Source of the DNA: Spirulina sp. CS-785/01
Lineage (GTDB): Bacteria; Cyanobacteriota; Cyanobacteriia; Cyanobacteriales; Spirulinaceae
Direction: 5' to 3'
DNA: 64,000 bases
Assembly (NCBI RefSeq): GCF_028330525.1
Contig: NZ_JAQMSD010000148.1
Location: 62,001-126,000, forward strand
A program made the position numbers and the translations under genes. The notes beneath the pieces are model-generated. The model was not told where the DNA came from. It saw only the letters and a program-made list of their open reading frames with translations, and made no database searches. Of the stretch, positions 34,638-43,836 are shown one piece after another; within the stretch, counting starts at the first letter, position 1, and each line of letters begins with the position of its first letter.

Positions 34638-35300
34638 TTATTGCTTCCTTGCTAATGTTAACCCATCTGCAATTGGAACTAAACTTATTGACACCCGATC
34701 ATCCTGATACACTTTATCATTAAAACTCCGAATGGCCTGAGTACGGTTATCATCCACCGTCTCATCCGCAACTCGTCCCGACCATAACACATTATCCACC
34801 GCAACTAACCCCCCCGGACGCAATAACTGTAAACAGCGTTCATAATAGTTCTCATAATTGCGCTTATCTGCATCAATAAAGGCAAAATCAAAGGTTTCTG
34901 TTTCTCCTGCGGCAATTAATTCATCAAGGGTATCTAACGCAGGGGCAATGCGTAAATCAATTTTATCTGCGACGTTTGCTTGTTGCCAATAGCGACGGGC
35001 AATTTCTGTTTTTTCTTCATCAATATCACACCCGACAACTTTCCCCTCTGGAGGCAATGCTAAGGCAACTACTAAGGCACTATATCCCGTAAATACACCA
35101 ATATCTAATGTTTTCTTAGCCTTCATTAATTGTACTAATAATGCCATAAATTGACCCTGTTCTGGGGCAATTTGCATTTGGGACATGGGCAGTTGGGCGG
35201 TTTCTTCTCGTAACTGTTTTAAAATGTCCGGTTCACGTAAGGAAACCGCTTGTAGATAATGGTGTAATGAGTCATCTAAACCGAGTGTTTTTTTAGTCAT
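34638..35300 (-). CDS. O-methyltransferase (caffeoyl-CoA OMT-like)
   Basis: The 220-residue protein is a class I SAM O-methyltransferase of the cation-dependent type: SAM loop LDIGVFTGYSALVVALAL (~65-82), GCDIDEEKTEIARRYWQ, metal-binding FDFAFIDADKRNYENYY (~138-154) and VAVDNVLWSGRV. Cyanobacterial homologues methylate catechol-type phenolics in vitro; the natural substrate is unclear. It is transcribed towards the immunity gene. TTGAACCACAAAGAC-type repeats lie on both sides of the gene. Confidence 0.9.
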   Translation of the reverse strand: MTKKTLGLDDSLHHYLQAVSLREPDILKQLREETAQLPMSQMQIAPEQGQFMALLVQLMKAKKTLDIGVFTGYSALVVALALPPEGKVVGCDIDEEKTEIARRYWQQANVADKIDLRIAPALDTLDELIAAGETETFDFAFIDADKRNYENYYERCLQLLRPGGLVAVDNVLWSGRVADETVDDNRTQAIRSFNDKVYQDDRVSISLVPIADGLTLARKQ

Positions 35301-35397
35301 AAGTGGGGGATCTGAATTCTAGTTATTTGTTAGGCATTGAACCACAAAGACACAAAGAACACAAAGAGAGAGGAAAAGCAAGTAAATCCCTTCTCCA

Positions 35398-36783
35398 TTA
35401 AATGTCCAATACTTTCCCCCGTAACCCTCTCGGAGACTCTACCCCATAACGATTTAACAAGGTGGGTAAAATATCGTACAATGTTGCCCCTTCTAGGCGT
35501 TTCCCTCTGCCTGGGTTTTTGGGGTCAGTAAATATCATTAATCCTTGGGGGGCATGGTTGGCATCATCGGGGCCGGTATCATTTTCTTGGGTATAAAGAG
35601 ACGACACCCCTACTGTCCCGACGGAACGCCAGGCCATGTCTTGAAAATAAACAATTAAGTCGGGGGCAATACCGCGAACGCGACGATAAATTTGTTGGGG
35701 TTTAAATGCTTTGACTCCTAATGGTTGGCCATGGGGGTCTGTGAGAGATTCTAAGCGTTCGGCTAGGGCATTGCGTTCTTTTTCGTAGTCTATTAAGGGA
35801 ATAATACCTTGGGGTTCTCTCCCTTGGACGTTCATGAAAATGCGTCCATAATATCCTCCGGCCCCCCAAACTTTGGTTTGAGTCCAGTCCACTGCTGCGT
35901 TTTCTAGGGACTGGGGAGAGGTGGGGGGGGTTTTCAGGGCTAAATATCCGTTTTCATAAAGCCACTGGTTGAGGCAAAAGCCTCCCATTAAGGGTTGTCC
36001 TCCGTGGTCTGATACGACTAAGACGGTTGTATCTTCGCCGCAATAGTTCAGCAATTGCCCAATGCAGTTGTCGATATGGCGATAATAGTCATAAATGGCA
36101 TTTTGAAAGGGGGAGTCGGGGACATGGAGGGGGTGGCGACTGTCCATGTGTTTCCAGAGGGCGTGATGTAGGCGGTCAACTCCCATTTCTACGAAGGTGA
36201 GGAGGTCGGGTTGATATTCGTCGAGGAGATAGGCCGCAAGACTGAAGGTTTGGTTACAGAGTTGATAGATGTCCCCTAGGATGCGCTTTTTGTCGAGGGA
36301 ACGGAAGTTGGGGACATCAAAGAGATAACGGTCAAAAATGTTGGTAATGGCGGCTTTTAAACCGAGGGGGTGGGTAAAGTCTGCGTCGGTGTTGGGGGTG
36401 AGGAAACTGGAGACTAAGACCCCGTTGACCAGTTGGGGGGGATAGGTTCCTGGAACGCCTAAAACGGCGACTTTCCAGCCTGCATCGCCTAAGATATTCC
36501 AGAGTCGGGGAACTTTGACGAAGCTGCCGTTGGCAATGGCCATTTTCTCATAACTGCGATCGATGCGATTACGAAACCCATAAATCCCTAATTCTCCGGG
36601 GTCTCGGCCACTCATCATACAATTCCATGCGGGGACGGTAATGGCTGGGATACAACTGTCTAATGTTCCGTAGGTCCCTTGCTGCATTAATTTGGAGAGG
36701 TTGGGCAAGTCTTCTCGCCAACGGTCAAACAGCAGGGAGGGTTCGGCGCAGTCTAAACCAATGATAATTAATTTAGGAGGCAT
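35398..36783 (-). CDS. Alkaline-phosphatase-superfamily phosphodiesterase
   Basis: The 461-residue protein has the type I phosphodiesterase/nucleotide pyrophosphatase core: metal site IIIGLDCAEPSLLFD, nucleophile region CIPAITVPAWNCMMSGRDPG (a Thr/Ser nucleophile), VEMGVDRLHHALW and VVSDHGGQPL. No signal peptide is evident, so it is likely cytoplasmic. I start at ATG 36783 (MPPKLIII), since the 28 upstream codons are made of the TTCTTGG heptamer array and are not protein-like. It follows the FHA-cyclase on the same strand. Substrate unknown; nucleotide or lipid-linked phosphodiesters are typical. Confidence 0.88.
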   Translation of the reverse strand: MPPKLIIIGLDCAEPSLLFDRWREDLPNLSKLMQQGTYGTLDSCIPAITVPAWNCMMSGRDPGELGIYGFRNRIDRSYEKMAIANGSFVKVPRLWNILGDAGWKVAVLGVPGTYPPQLVNGVLVSSFLTPNTDADFTHPLGLKAAITNIFDRYLFDVPNFRSLDKKRILGDIYQLCNQTFSLAAYLLDEYQPDLLTFVEMGVDRLHHALWKHMDSRHPLHVPDSPFQNAIYDYYRHIDNCIGQLLNYCGEDTTVLVVSDHGGQPLMGGFCLNQWLYENGYLALKTPPTSPQSLENAAVDWTQTKVWGAGGYYGRIFMNVQGREPQGIIPLIDYEKERNALAERLESLTDPHGQPLGVKAFKPQQIYRRVRGIAPDLIVYFQDMAWRSVGTVGVSSLYTQENDTGPDDANHAPQGLMIFTDPKNPGRGKRLEGATLYDILPTLLNRYGVESPRGLRGKVLDI

Positions 36784-36788
36784 ATTTT

Positions 36789-36829
36789 TGGTTCTTAGTT
36801 CTTGGTTCTTGGTTCTTGGTTCTTGGTGT
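36789..36829. repeat. TTCTTGG heptamer array
   Basis: About five tandem copies of GGTTCTT lie right before the phosphodiesterase start codon, in its 5' leader. Copy number variation there could affect expression. Confidence 0.85.
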
Positions 36830-36863
36830 TCCCCTATCTCCGCTATTTCCCAAAATTGGGGTC

Positions 36864-37859
36864 TCACAAGACGCGATTATCCCACAATAATTTATCTAAG
36901 AGGAAGTTATCTAAGTCTTCAAAGCTGGTGGCATAGGTGATGGTGGGGTCTTCATAACCTTTGAGATGGACAATATGTTGCTCGAAGCGTTCTTGGACTT
37001 TGGGGATTTCTGATAAATAGTTGTAGGTCGTCTCTCCTAGGGCCACATCGCGTTTAATTTGTTTGGTACAAGATTCGAGGCGAAAGGCGGTGTTTACGGT
37101 GTCTCCAATGGCGGTATAATCGGGGCGATCGCTCGTTCCGGTATTCCCGACCATGGCATATCCGGTGTTAATCCCGGCCCCAATGTGTAATTCAAAGGGG
37201 AGGGGATACCGAGACCCTAAATCATAACTCATTTTATTCAAATCACTAATGGCCTGGAAAATTTGCACTACTTCTTCTTTGGCAATGCTATCCTCTCCAT
37301 GAAACCAAATGGCCATCACTGCATCTCCGATATATTTATCCACCCAACTCCCGGACTCTCGAATAATATGTCCTGCTTGCTGAAACCAACCGCCAATCAT
37401 TTCTGAGAGCATTTTATCGTTGAGGGTGCGGGCAATAATGGTAAAGTTCCGAATATCCACGACCATCACGGACATTAAGCGACGGACATGGAGGGCGGCG
37501 GTTGGGGTTTCCTGATGATCTTGTCCGGAGTCGGAGGATTTTGGGTCTTTATTCGGATAGCGAAAAATTAATTCTGTTTGTCCGAAGGTGATGCGGTCTG
37601 AGTCTCGCAGGGTGGTGGGGACACTCACCCGACGGCCATTGACAAATGTGCCGTTGCGACTTCCTAAGTCGATGAGGTAAAACTTGCCGGACTCGGTACA
37701 TTGCAGCATGGCATGATTTCGTGATATCCAGCGATCGGGTATCACGAAGTTATTATCGTCACTGCGGCCCATAGTCCAATTATTACTTCCGACGAGGGGA
37801 AGGTAACGATTGCCGTGGAGGGTTCGCAAAATTAAATAGGGGGTGAGTCCCGAATTCAT
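36864..37859 (-). CDS. FHA-domain class III adenylate/guanylate cyclase
   Basis: The 331-residue protein joins an N-terminal FHA domain (~24-100: MGRSDDNNFVIPDRWISRNHA, GSRNGTFVNGRRV), which reads phosphothreonine, to a class III cyclase domain (~130-315). Both metal aspartates are present (VVDIRNF and YIGDAVMAIW), as is the transition-state pair in IGDTVNTAFRLES (N and R). It should make cAMP, less likely cGMP, under Ser/Thr-kinase control. I choose ATG 37859; GTG 37862 precedes it. A second FHA-cyclase gene is at 56825-58462. Confidence 0.9.
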   Translation of the reverse strand: MNSGLTPYLILRTLHGNRYLPLVGSNNWTMGRSDDNNFVIPDRWISRNHAMLQCTESGKFYLIDLGSRNGTFVNGRRVSVPTTLRDSDRITFGQTELIFRYPNKDPKSSDSGQDHQETPTAALHVRRLMSVMVVDIRNFTIIARTLNDKMLSEMIGGWFQQAGHIIRESGSWVDKYIGDAVMAIWFHGEDSIAKEEVVQIFQAISDLNKMSYDLGSRYPLPFELHIGAGINTGYAMVGNTGTSDRPDYTAIGDTVNTAFRLESCTKQIKRDVALGETTYNYLSEIPKVQERFEQHIVHLKGYEDPTITYATSFEDLDNFLLDKLLWDNRVL

Positions 37860-37976
37860 CACGGGAAATTTCTAAGGGGGAGCAAGTCAACAGTACATCA
37901 TTCGCTTTCTATGTTAAATGCAAACTGAAAAATCCCGTTAAAGGGGGGTAAGCAGCAGGCCAAGAGATGGTCAAGC

Positions 37977-38624
37977 TCAAACTTCTGTTTTTTCAGGTTG
38001 GGAGGGATTTTGGGTTAAGACTCGTCGCAGGACTCCGTTAATAAACCGCACTCCTTCGTCATCGGAGTAGCGTTTGGCTAATTCTACGGCCTCGTTAATG
38101 GCGACTTTATCGGGAATATCTAAGAAAAAGATTTCGGCGACGGCTACGGCCAGAATATTCCGGTCAATGAGGGGGACTCGTTGCCATTGCCAATCGACTA
38201 GGGCCGCTTCTAACATTCCCTGAATCTCTTTCTGTCGCCGTTTCACGGTTCCGATTAATTCTAGGGCATATTCCCGCACTTTCGGTTCTGTGGACAGGTG
38301 GATGAGTTCGGGAAAGTCAATGGCGGCCCCAAGACGGTTGATGGCGGTTTGGGTCATTTCCAATCCTTCTTTTAAGAAAGCGCGAGAACTGGCCAGATCA
38401 CTGGTGCGAAATTCACTGCTAATTAAGCGATCGCTCCCCCGTGAAACCTCTGTTCCTGCGGTTTCTAAGGCTTCTCGCACTTCCGCCGCTAAGGTGCGAA
38501 TGGCGGCTAATACTAAGTCATGGAGGGTCTGTTCTTTGAGTTTTTCCGGGTTTCCACTAATCTGACTTAACCCCAGTAAGGCTAATTCACGGGCAACCCG
38601 ACGCGGTTTTTGGCGAGAAGGCAT
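37977..38624 (-). CDS. nusB: Transcription antitermination factor NusB
   Basis: The 215-residue protein has the NusB helical fold: N-terminal [14 protein letters not shown], an inserted cyanobacterial segment (~50-105), and the C-terminal core [42 protein letters not shown] and FINGVLRRV. NusB with NusE binds boxA RNA and prevents early termination of rRNA transcription. DUF502 is directly upstream on the same strand. In some other cyanobacteria ftsY follows nusB, but here a cyclase gene does. Confidence 0.95.
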   Translation of the reverse strand: MPSRQKPRRVARELALLGLSQISGNPEKLKEQTLHDLVLAAIRTLAAEVREALETAGTEVSRGSDRLISSEFRTSDLASSRAFLKEGLEMTQTAINRLGAAIDFPELIHLSTEPKVREYALELIGTVKRRQKEIQGMLEAALVDWQWQRVPLIDRNILAVAVAEIFFLDIPDKVAINEAVELAKRYSDDEGVRFINGVLRRVLTQNPSQPEKTEV

Positions 38625-38679
38625 AATTTGGTAATTGGTAATTAGTAATTGGTTCTTTGGACAACTTTAAAATTATCCA

Positions 38680-38734
38680 CTCTCCATTCTCCATTCTCCA
38701 TTCTCCATTCTCCATTCTCCATTCTCCATTCTCC
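38680..38734. repeat. CATTCTC heptamer array
   Basis: About eight perfect tandem copies of the heptamer CATTCTC lie between the DUF502 and nusB genes. Confidence 0.95.
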
Positions 38735-38739
38735 ACTAT

Positions 38740-39603
38740 CTACCCTTCTTCAATTTCAATAGATAGGGTTTGACGGGGTTCGGGCTGGACTTCGGGGTGT
38801 TCTCCTTCGACAGAGACGGGTTCGTATGTTGGCCCTGACTTAGTTAGGTTAATGGGAACAGATGTGGATTGGGAGGGACGGGGGTCTGGGGGAGAAATGG
38901 TTTTAGGACTGACAATTCCTCCGGAAATTAACACCTTAAACGCATCCTCAATAGAAATTGCTAAATTAATAACTTCTGTTTCTGGAACAATTGCATACCA
39001 ACCCGATGTAGGGTTAGGAGTGGTGGGAATAAAAACACTCAGCATCGGTTCAGATAAATGTGCCTGTAAAGGGGCCGTTAATTGTCCCGTTACAAACCCT
39101 AAACTCCAAACTCCTCGTCTGGGATATTCCAGCATCACCACTCGGCGAAATTTGCTTTTGGAGTCTTGTAGGAGGGTTTCTAAAATTTGCTTGAGGGTTT
39201 TATAAATTGACCCGGCGAGGGGGATCCCCTGTAGAATACGTTCCCCCACTTCTAGCAACCAACGCCCCACAATATTACGGGCCATTAACCCGATTAACAA
39301 GATAAAAATTAGGGGGACGGCAAACCCAACCGATAGGTTAATGAGGTTCACTAAAATGGGATGCAGGCCAGGAAACGGGTTCAGTTGTTTAGGAATTTCC
39401 GTTAGAAAACTGATCACCCACCGCGCAATAGTAAAGGTCAACCAGATGGTTGTTGCTAAAGGAATAACAACTAACAACCCTGCGATTAAGTCGTTTTTCA
39501 GGTCTTGCTTAAACCGTTGGAGCACCGATTGCTGCTTCTCCTTGACAACTGAGATAAATAATGGTGAAGAAAAATTGCCAGTTTTTGCCCTTGAGTGGCT
39601 CAA
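38740..39603 (-). CDS. DUF502 family membrane protein
   Basis: The protein (up to 287 residues) has two transmembrane helices (~42-64, GLLVVIPLATTIWLTFTIA, and ~88-108, VGFAVPLIFILLIGLMA) followed by the DUF502 soluble domain (GIPLAGSIYKTLKQIL, RRVVMLEYPRRGVWSLGFVTG, VFIPTTPNPTSGWYAIVP) and a Pro/Ser-rich tail. Function is unknown; relatives exist in plants. The start is uncertain: the frame opens at a TTG (39603) and there is no ATG or GTG before the conserved core at FKQDLKNDLIAG. It is part of the leftward run ending in nusB. Confidence 0.85.
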   Translation of the reverse strand: MSHSRAKTGNFSSPLFISVVKEKQQSVLQRFKQDLKNDLIAGLLVVIPLATTIWLTFTIARWVISFLTEIPKQLNPFPGLHPILVNLINLSVGFAVPLIFILLIGLMARNIVGRWLLEVGERILQGIPLAGSIYKTLKQILETLLQDSKSKFRRVVMLEYPRRGVWSLGFVTGQLTAPLQAHLSEPMLSVFIPTTPNPTSGWYAIVPETEVINLAISIEDAFKVLISGGIVSPKTISPPDPRPSQSTSVPINLTKSGPTYEPVSVEGEHPEVQPEPRQTLSIEIEEG

Positions 39604-39688
39604 GTTCTGTCAAAATCCTTCATCTTAGTCTTCATCATATCTTAACAAATTTTGAGTTTTTTTCTATTGACTCACTACCCATGACCCA

Positions 39689-41188
39689 TTACCCCCCAAT
39701 TCCCAATTGCCCAGCTAAACTGGGGTTGAGGGGGATGAGGGTGGCTAACATGAGGAATAAGGCCAAGAGTCCTAATGCGGCCCTGGTGTCATCGGGTTCG
39801 GTTAACTCGTTGAGACTGGGGCGTTCTAGGTCTCGTTGTAAAAAGAGGATTAAAATGCCCCAGTAGAGGGGGATGGGGTTGGAGGGGTTGAAGATGGCGA
39901 TGATGCCGAGGACAACGAGGGTGGCGACGGTGGTGCGACGGGCGATTTTGCGACCGTAGATGGCTTGAATAATGCGGCCTCCGTCGAGTTGTCCGGCGGG
40001 CATGAGGTTTAAGGCGGTGATCACTAAGCCTAACCAGCCTATGGTAGTTAAGGGGTGAATATCCACGATTTTATCCTCTAGGGATGAGCCGAGGATGACT
40101 TTGGCCATAGTGCCAACGAGGATGGAACTTTGGAAAAATTCGGTGGGAAGTTGAAAGAGACTGCCGGAGTGGGAGAGGAGGAGGCCGAGTATGAGGAGGA
40201 GGAGGGAGACTAGACCACTGAGGGCGGGTCCTGCAATGGCTATGTCAAATAAGGCGGTTCGATGGGGTAATAAGGACTCAAAGCGAGTGATAGCCCCAAA
40301 GGACCCAATTTGCCAACTGGGGATGAGATAGGGGAAACTGAGGCGGACATTGTAGCGGTTGGCGTACCACCAATGACCTCCCTCATGGGCGGCTAAAATG
40401 AGCCAGAGTCCGGCTGCAATGGGGAGGGGTTCGGCATAGCGGCCTAGGTTGCTAAACCAGTCAAACCCTAGCAGCATGGCGGCGGCTTCGATACTGGTGG
40501 CGATGGTGGCCACGAGGAGAACGAGGGCGAGGTTTTTTTGGGCTAAGGTGGAGGGTTTCGGGTCGTTACTACTGGGGAGAACGATGACGACGGGACGGTT
40601 TTCGGGACTCTCTACGAGGAATAAACGGTATTTGTCGCCTAGTTTCGTTTGGAGTTGGGTGGAGAGTTTTTGGTGAACGGTTTCCGGGTCGCCGCGTAAG
40701 TTCCCTTTAAAAATCGCGCCTTCTTGGTAGGAGATAGTTTCGGTGGTAAAGAAGGTGTCGATGCCGAAGATGCCTTTAATTTGCTCTAGGTCTTCGTTGG
40801 GAATGGGGATGACATCGGGGTCGGTGTTGCTGGTTTGGGCGGTGTCGGGGGCGGTTTTGGGTTCGTCGTCCTGTTGTTGGGCCAAGCGTTGGGCGGCTTG
40901 TTCCCGTAACATTTCTTCTTGTCCGGCTTGGCGGAGACGGTTGCCGAGGAAAATATAGAGGCCGGAGGACACGACTAAGAGGAGGATCATGCCGATGAGA
41001 CTAATATAAATCCCTAGGGAGAGAAGGCCAAAAAAGAGTAACCAGGGGGTTATGAGGATGACTGACTGTAGCCAGGCGAGGAGTCCTAATTTGCCGTAGG
41101 GTCTGGCTCGATTGTACCCCCACAGGAGGAAACCGAGGGCGACTAGGACAAGGGCAATGGTTGGGAAGGCGGGTGAGTTGTTTAACAT
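39689..41188 (-). CDS. Site-2 protease family (M50) membrane protease
   Basis: The 499-residue protein has N-terminal helices, a soluble insert (~95-215), and an M50 protease membrane domain with the zinc motif H268-E-G-G-H272 (AAHEGGHWW) and the third-ligand motif LDGGR in NLMPAGQLDGGRII. The arrangement is that of the EGY1-like branch found in cyanobacteria and chloroplasts, which cuts membrane-bound substrates. It starts six bases after the murQ stop, so the two are an operon. Substrates are unknown. Confidence 0.93.
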   Translation of the reverse strand: MLNNSPAFPTIALVLVALGFLLWGYNRARPYGKLGLLAWLQSVILITPWLLFFGLLSLGIYISLIGMILLLVVSSGLYIFLGNRLRQAGQEEMLREQAAQRLAQQQDDEPKTAPDTAQTSNTDPDVIPIPNEDLEQIKGIFGIDTFFTTETISYQEGAIFKGNLRGDPETVHQKLSTQLQTKLGDKYRLFLVESPENRPVVIVLPSSNDPKPSTLAQKNLALVLLVATIATSIEAAAMLLGFDWFSNLGRYAEPLPIAAGLWLILAAHEGGHWWYANRYNVRLSFPYLIPSWQIGSFGAITRFESLLPHRTALFDIAIAGPALSGLVSLLLLILGLLLSHSGSLFQLPTEFFQSSILVGTMAKVILGSSLEDKIVDIHPLTTIGWLGLVITALNLMPAGQLDGGRIIQAIYGRKIARRTTVATLVVLGIIAIFNPSNPIPLYWGILILFLQRDLERPSLNELTEPDDTRAALGLLALFLMLATLIPLNPSLAGQLGIGG

Positions 41189-41194
41189 AGGGGG

Positions 41195-42109
41195 TTAACG
41201 TTCAAGGGTTTGCAGGGCGGTTCTCAGGTTGCCTCGATGGTTGGTGAGGAGTTCTTCCCCTTGTTCTTGGGAAACGCCACCCCAGTGCATGAGGAGGGCG
41301 AGTTTGACTCGTTTCCCACTGTGTTTGAGGAGGGTGTCGGCGGCATCTCGACTGAGTTGGGTTAAGTCTTGGAGGATGCGGAGGGCGCGATCGCGCAATT
41401 TACTGTTGGTGACGGCCACATCAATCATCCGGTTGCCATACACTTTCCCCAGTTTGACCATTACTCCGGTAGAAAGGATATTTAAGGCCATTTTGGTGGC
41501 CGTTCCGGCTTTGAGACGGGTTGATCCCGCTAAAATTTCTGGGCCGACGATTAAGCGAATATCCACATCTACATCTACGGGGACTTGGGAGGCGGGAACA
41601 CAGGCGATAAAGATGGTCATGGCCCCGCGATCGCGGGCTTCGGCTAAGGCCCCGTGAACATAGGGGGTTGTGCCTCCGGCTGTGATGCCAACGACGACAT
41701 CTTCTTGGGAAATGGCGCGATCGCGGATGGCTTGGGCCCCGTCGTCCACGCGGTCTTCTAATCCTTCGGAACTGCGCACTAAAGCCGCTTCTCCCCCGGC
41801 AATAATCGCTTGGACTAATTCCGGGGGAGTACAGAAGGTGGGGGGACATTCCGCCGCATCGAGTACCCCTAACCGTCCACTGGTCCCGGCCCCTACGTAG
41901 AATAACCGTCCTCCCCGTCGGAGGGAAGAACTGGTAATCTCAATGGCTTGAGCTAGGGCGGTTTTCGCTTCTGCGATGGCCGCTAACGTTTGCTGATCTT
42001 CTTGGTTAAAGAGTTCGACCAACTCGACGCTATTGAGTTGATCAAGGGTTTGGCTATGGGGATTAATCTGCTCAGTGAGCAAATGCCCTCTAGAGTCTAT
42101 ATTGATCAT
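41195..42109 (-). CDS. murQ: N-acetylmuramic acid 6-phosphate etherase
   Basis: The 304-residue protein matches MurQ throughout: an SIS domain with LFYVGAGTSGRLGVLDAAECPPTF, the family motif AIIAGGEAALVRSSEGLEDR, and GITAGGTTPYVHGAL. MurQ splits the lactyl ether of MurNAc-6-P to give GlcNAc-6-P and lactate in peptidoglycan recycling. NagA at 54536-55666 could use that product, and the NagZ-like GH3 enzyme at 18914-20494 acts upstream. The gene is followed by the M50 protease with a 6-base gap. Confidence 0.95.
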   Translation of the reverse strand: MINIDSRGHLLTEQINPHSQTLDQLNSVELVELFNQEDQQTLAAIAEAKTALAQAIEITSSSLRRGGRLFYVGAGTSGRLGVLDAAECPPTFCTPPELVQAIIAGGEAALVRSSEGLEDRVDDGAQAIRDRAISQEDVVVGITAGGTTPYVHGALAEARDRGAMTIFIACVPASQVPVDVDVDIRLIVGPEILAGSTRLKAGTATKMALNILSTGVMVKLGKVYGNRMIDVAVTNSKLRDRALRILQDLTQLSRDAADTLLKHSGKRVKLALLMHWGGVSQEQGEELLTNHRGNLRTALQTLER

Positions 42110-42147
42110 ATTGTCGGTTAATCACCGGAACATACGCCTCGAACTTA

Positions 42148-42558
42148 CTATAATAACCCTTCTAGCCAACGGCGTTTCGCTTCGAGTTCATCTTCTGAGA
42201 GATCGGCGTTTTCCGTGGACTCTGGGGAGGGGGAAGCGGGGGGAGAACTGCCTTCTTCACCATTCCAAAGGGGTTCTTCGACGTTACTTTCCGGGGGAAG
42301 GGTGAGTTCTCCAGTCGAGACTAATTCCGCTTCGTAGCCGGCCTCTTGACAGAATTCTTCAATTTCTTCGGCTGGGAATCCCTCAACGGAGGGGGCAGGA
42401 AAGTCTTGGGCTTCCAACATGAGGGCGTAACGAGTCGCGTCGTCTTCTGACTCGAACATCAAGACTTTATTGCGATCGCCAATTTGCAGGGAGTGAATGC
42501 CTTCATTGGCGGTCCCCGCATTGATTAAGAGAACAAAAACTCGTTTCGGTGCAAGCAT
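42148..42558 (-). CDS. DUF3110 domain protein
   Basis: A 136-residue protein; the N-terminal ~80 residues carry the DUF3110 pattern (RVFVLLINAGTANEGIHSLQI, VLMFESEDDATRYALMLEAQDFP, EEIEEFCQEAGYEAELV), a small alpha/beta domain of cyanobacteria and plants with unknown role. The C-terminal part is acidic and Ser/Pro-rich, ending AKRRWLEGLL. I use ATG 42558; the frame begins at a TTG (42567). It precedes murQ by 38 bases on the same strand and may be co-transcribed. Confidence 0.85.
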   Translation of the reverse strand: MLAPKRVFVLLINAGTANEGIHSLQIGDRNKVLMFESEDDATRYALMLEAQDFPAPSVEGFPAEEIEEFCQEAGYEAELVSTGELTLPPESNVEEPLWNGEEGSSPPASPSPESTENADLSEDELEAKRRWLEGLL

Positions 42559-42611
42559 ACTCGCCAATTAAATTTTTATTTTATCTTCTGTTTTCAGGAT
42601 ATCGGATTTGG

Positions 42612-42783
42612 GGGTTGGTTGTTGTTTGTGAATAGGGAACAGGGAACAGTAACCAGTAAACAGTAAACAGGGAACAGGGAACAGTAAACAAGGAACAGTT
42701 GGTTCTTTGTTCTCCCCCATCTCCCCCATCTCCCGACTCCCGACTCCTGACTCCCAACTCCCGACTCCCGACTCCCAACTCCC
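42612..42783. repeat. Heptamer arrays (AGGGAAC, AACAGTA, CTCCCGA)
   Basis: Several different 7-base units follow one another between the VanX-like and DUF3110 genes. Confidence 0.85.
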
Positions 42784-42786
42784 CTA

Positions 42787-43494
42787 TCAACTAACTACCT
42801 TCCCATACCGGGCTACACAATCCTCCTGTCCAGCTTCTCGTTCTAACCAAGCCCAGAGTTGATCCCCTAGGGAAAAGTGCCACCATTCGTAGGGATGTTG
42901 GCGAAATCCGGCGGTTTTCATGACGTTTGATAAAATTTGTCGATTTTGGTGATAAAAGGCTTCTGGGGCGGTTTGAGCGTCTTTGTAGTGATCGGGGTGC
43001 GATCGCTCGGAAAGTTCGTCAATTTCTCCCCCCATATCCACCAACTGTCCGGTTTCATCCAGCAAGGTGACATCGACAGCAGCCCCGGTACTATGGGGAG
43101 GAGGAGTAGTGGGATCACTCGTCGGAATAGCCCAAAATTGCTGCACTTCTTCCCAGAGTTTTTCCCGTTGGGTGGGGGATAAGTCGGCCTCGTTGAGATT
43201 ATGCTGTTTTAGCAGGGAATGAAAGCTATAGTCCACCATAAACTGTTGCACAGAAAGGGGACGGAAGGCATCAAATAAATGGATTTTCCAGCCAAAATGC
43301 TCTTGTTGCAGGTCCTCTTGAGCCTTGAGGAGAGCGTCTAAAACGCTTTGCCGGAGGAAGTAGGGCGAATGACCCTCATAATCTGCCCCCAGTTTAGCGT
43401 AGGGATGGGGGGATTCGAGGGAAAACTTTTCTAGGGGAATTTCGACTAGGGGTTCATGGTTTTCTTGAATGGGAATCGTGTGATAGGGTTTCAT
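42787..43494 (-). CDS. D-alanyl-D-alanine dipeptidase (VanX/DdpX-like)
   Basis: The 235-residue protein is an M15D metallopeptidase: the SxHxxGxAxD motif appears as HSTGAAVDVTL (~134-144) with zinc ligands His and Asp, and the final ExxH as EWWHF (~203-207). R78 in FDAFRPLSVQ matches the VanX arginine. It would hydrolyse D-Ala-D-Ala released from the cell wall. No vancomycin resistance genes are near, so a recycling or housekeeping role is more likely. No signal peptide is visible, so it should be cytoplasmic. Confidence 0.88.
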   Translation of the reverse strand: MKPYHTIPIQENHEPLVEIPLEKFSLESPHPYAKLGADYEGHSPYFLRQSVLDALLKAQEDLQQEHFGWKIHLFDAFRPLSVQQFMVDYSFHSLLKQHNLNEADLSPTQREKLWEEVQQFWAIPTSDPTTPPPHSTGAAVDVTLLDETGQLVDMGGEIDELSERSHPDHYKDAQTAPEAFYHQNRQILSNVMKTAGFRQHPYEWWHFSLGDQLWAWLEREAGQEDCVARYGKVVS

Positions 43495-43522
43495 AGCTTA
43501 TATATTGGGAAATTTTATAGCT

Positions 43523-43762
43523 TTAGTTCTTATTGTGCCGTTTTTCGGGAATGGGTGGCACGGGATCATATCCACCTGCACTGAAGGGATGACAGCGTAA
43601 AATACGCCATAAGGCTAACCCACTGCCTCGAATGATCCCAAATCGCGCGATCGCATCTAGGGCATACTGGGAACAAGTGGGATGAAAGCGACAAGTGGGG
43701 GGAAATAAAGGGGAAATCAAGCGTTGATAAGCGCGAATCAACCCCATTAAAATGCGTTTCAT
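43523..43762 (-). CDS. yidD: Membrane protein insertion efficiency factor YidD
   Basis: A 79-residue protein with the family marks [27 protein letters not shown] and [16 protein letters not shown]. YidD assists YidC-dependent membrane insertion. The three cysteines of the family are present. The usual neighbours rnpA and yidC are not here. The downstream VanX-like gene on the same strand starts 28 bases later. Confidence 0.95.
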   Translation of the reverse strand: MKRILMGLIRAYQRLISPLFPPTCRFHPTCSQYALDAIARFGIIRGSGLALWRILRCHPFSAGGYDPVPPIPEKRHNKN

Positions 43763-43836
43763 AGATTTCTGGGATCAATCATTGATAATGTTATTGTAAG
43801 CCTAGTTGCTCGTTTTCTCAGTTACAAGGAAATCCG

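Noticed and set aside
38680-38738. Regular repeat array that might be CRISPR-like
   Set aside because: Units are 7 bases with no spacers; it is a heptamer tandem array. No cas gene is in the window.
41421-41849. A 142-codon minus-strand frame inside murQ
   Set aside because: It is out of frame with the clearly recognisable murQ and yields an Arg/Ser/His-rich product without family marks.
42581-42790. A 69-codon frame starting beside the VanX-like gene
   Set aside because: It is a translation of heptamer repeats (GELGVGSREL type), not a protein gene.
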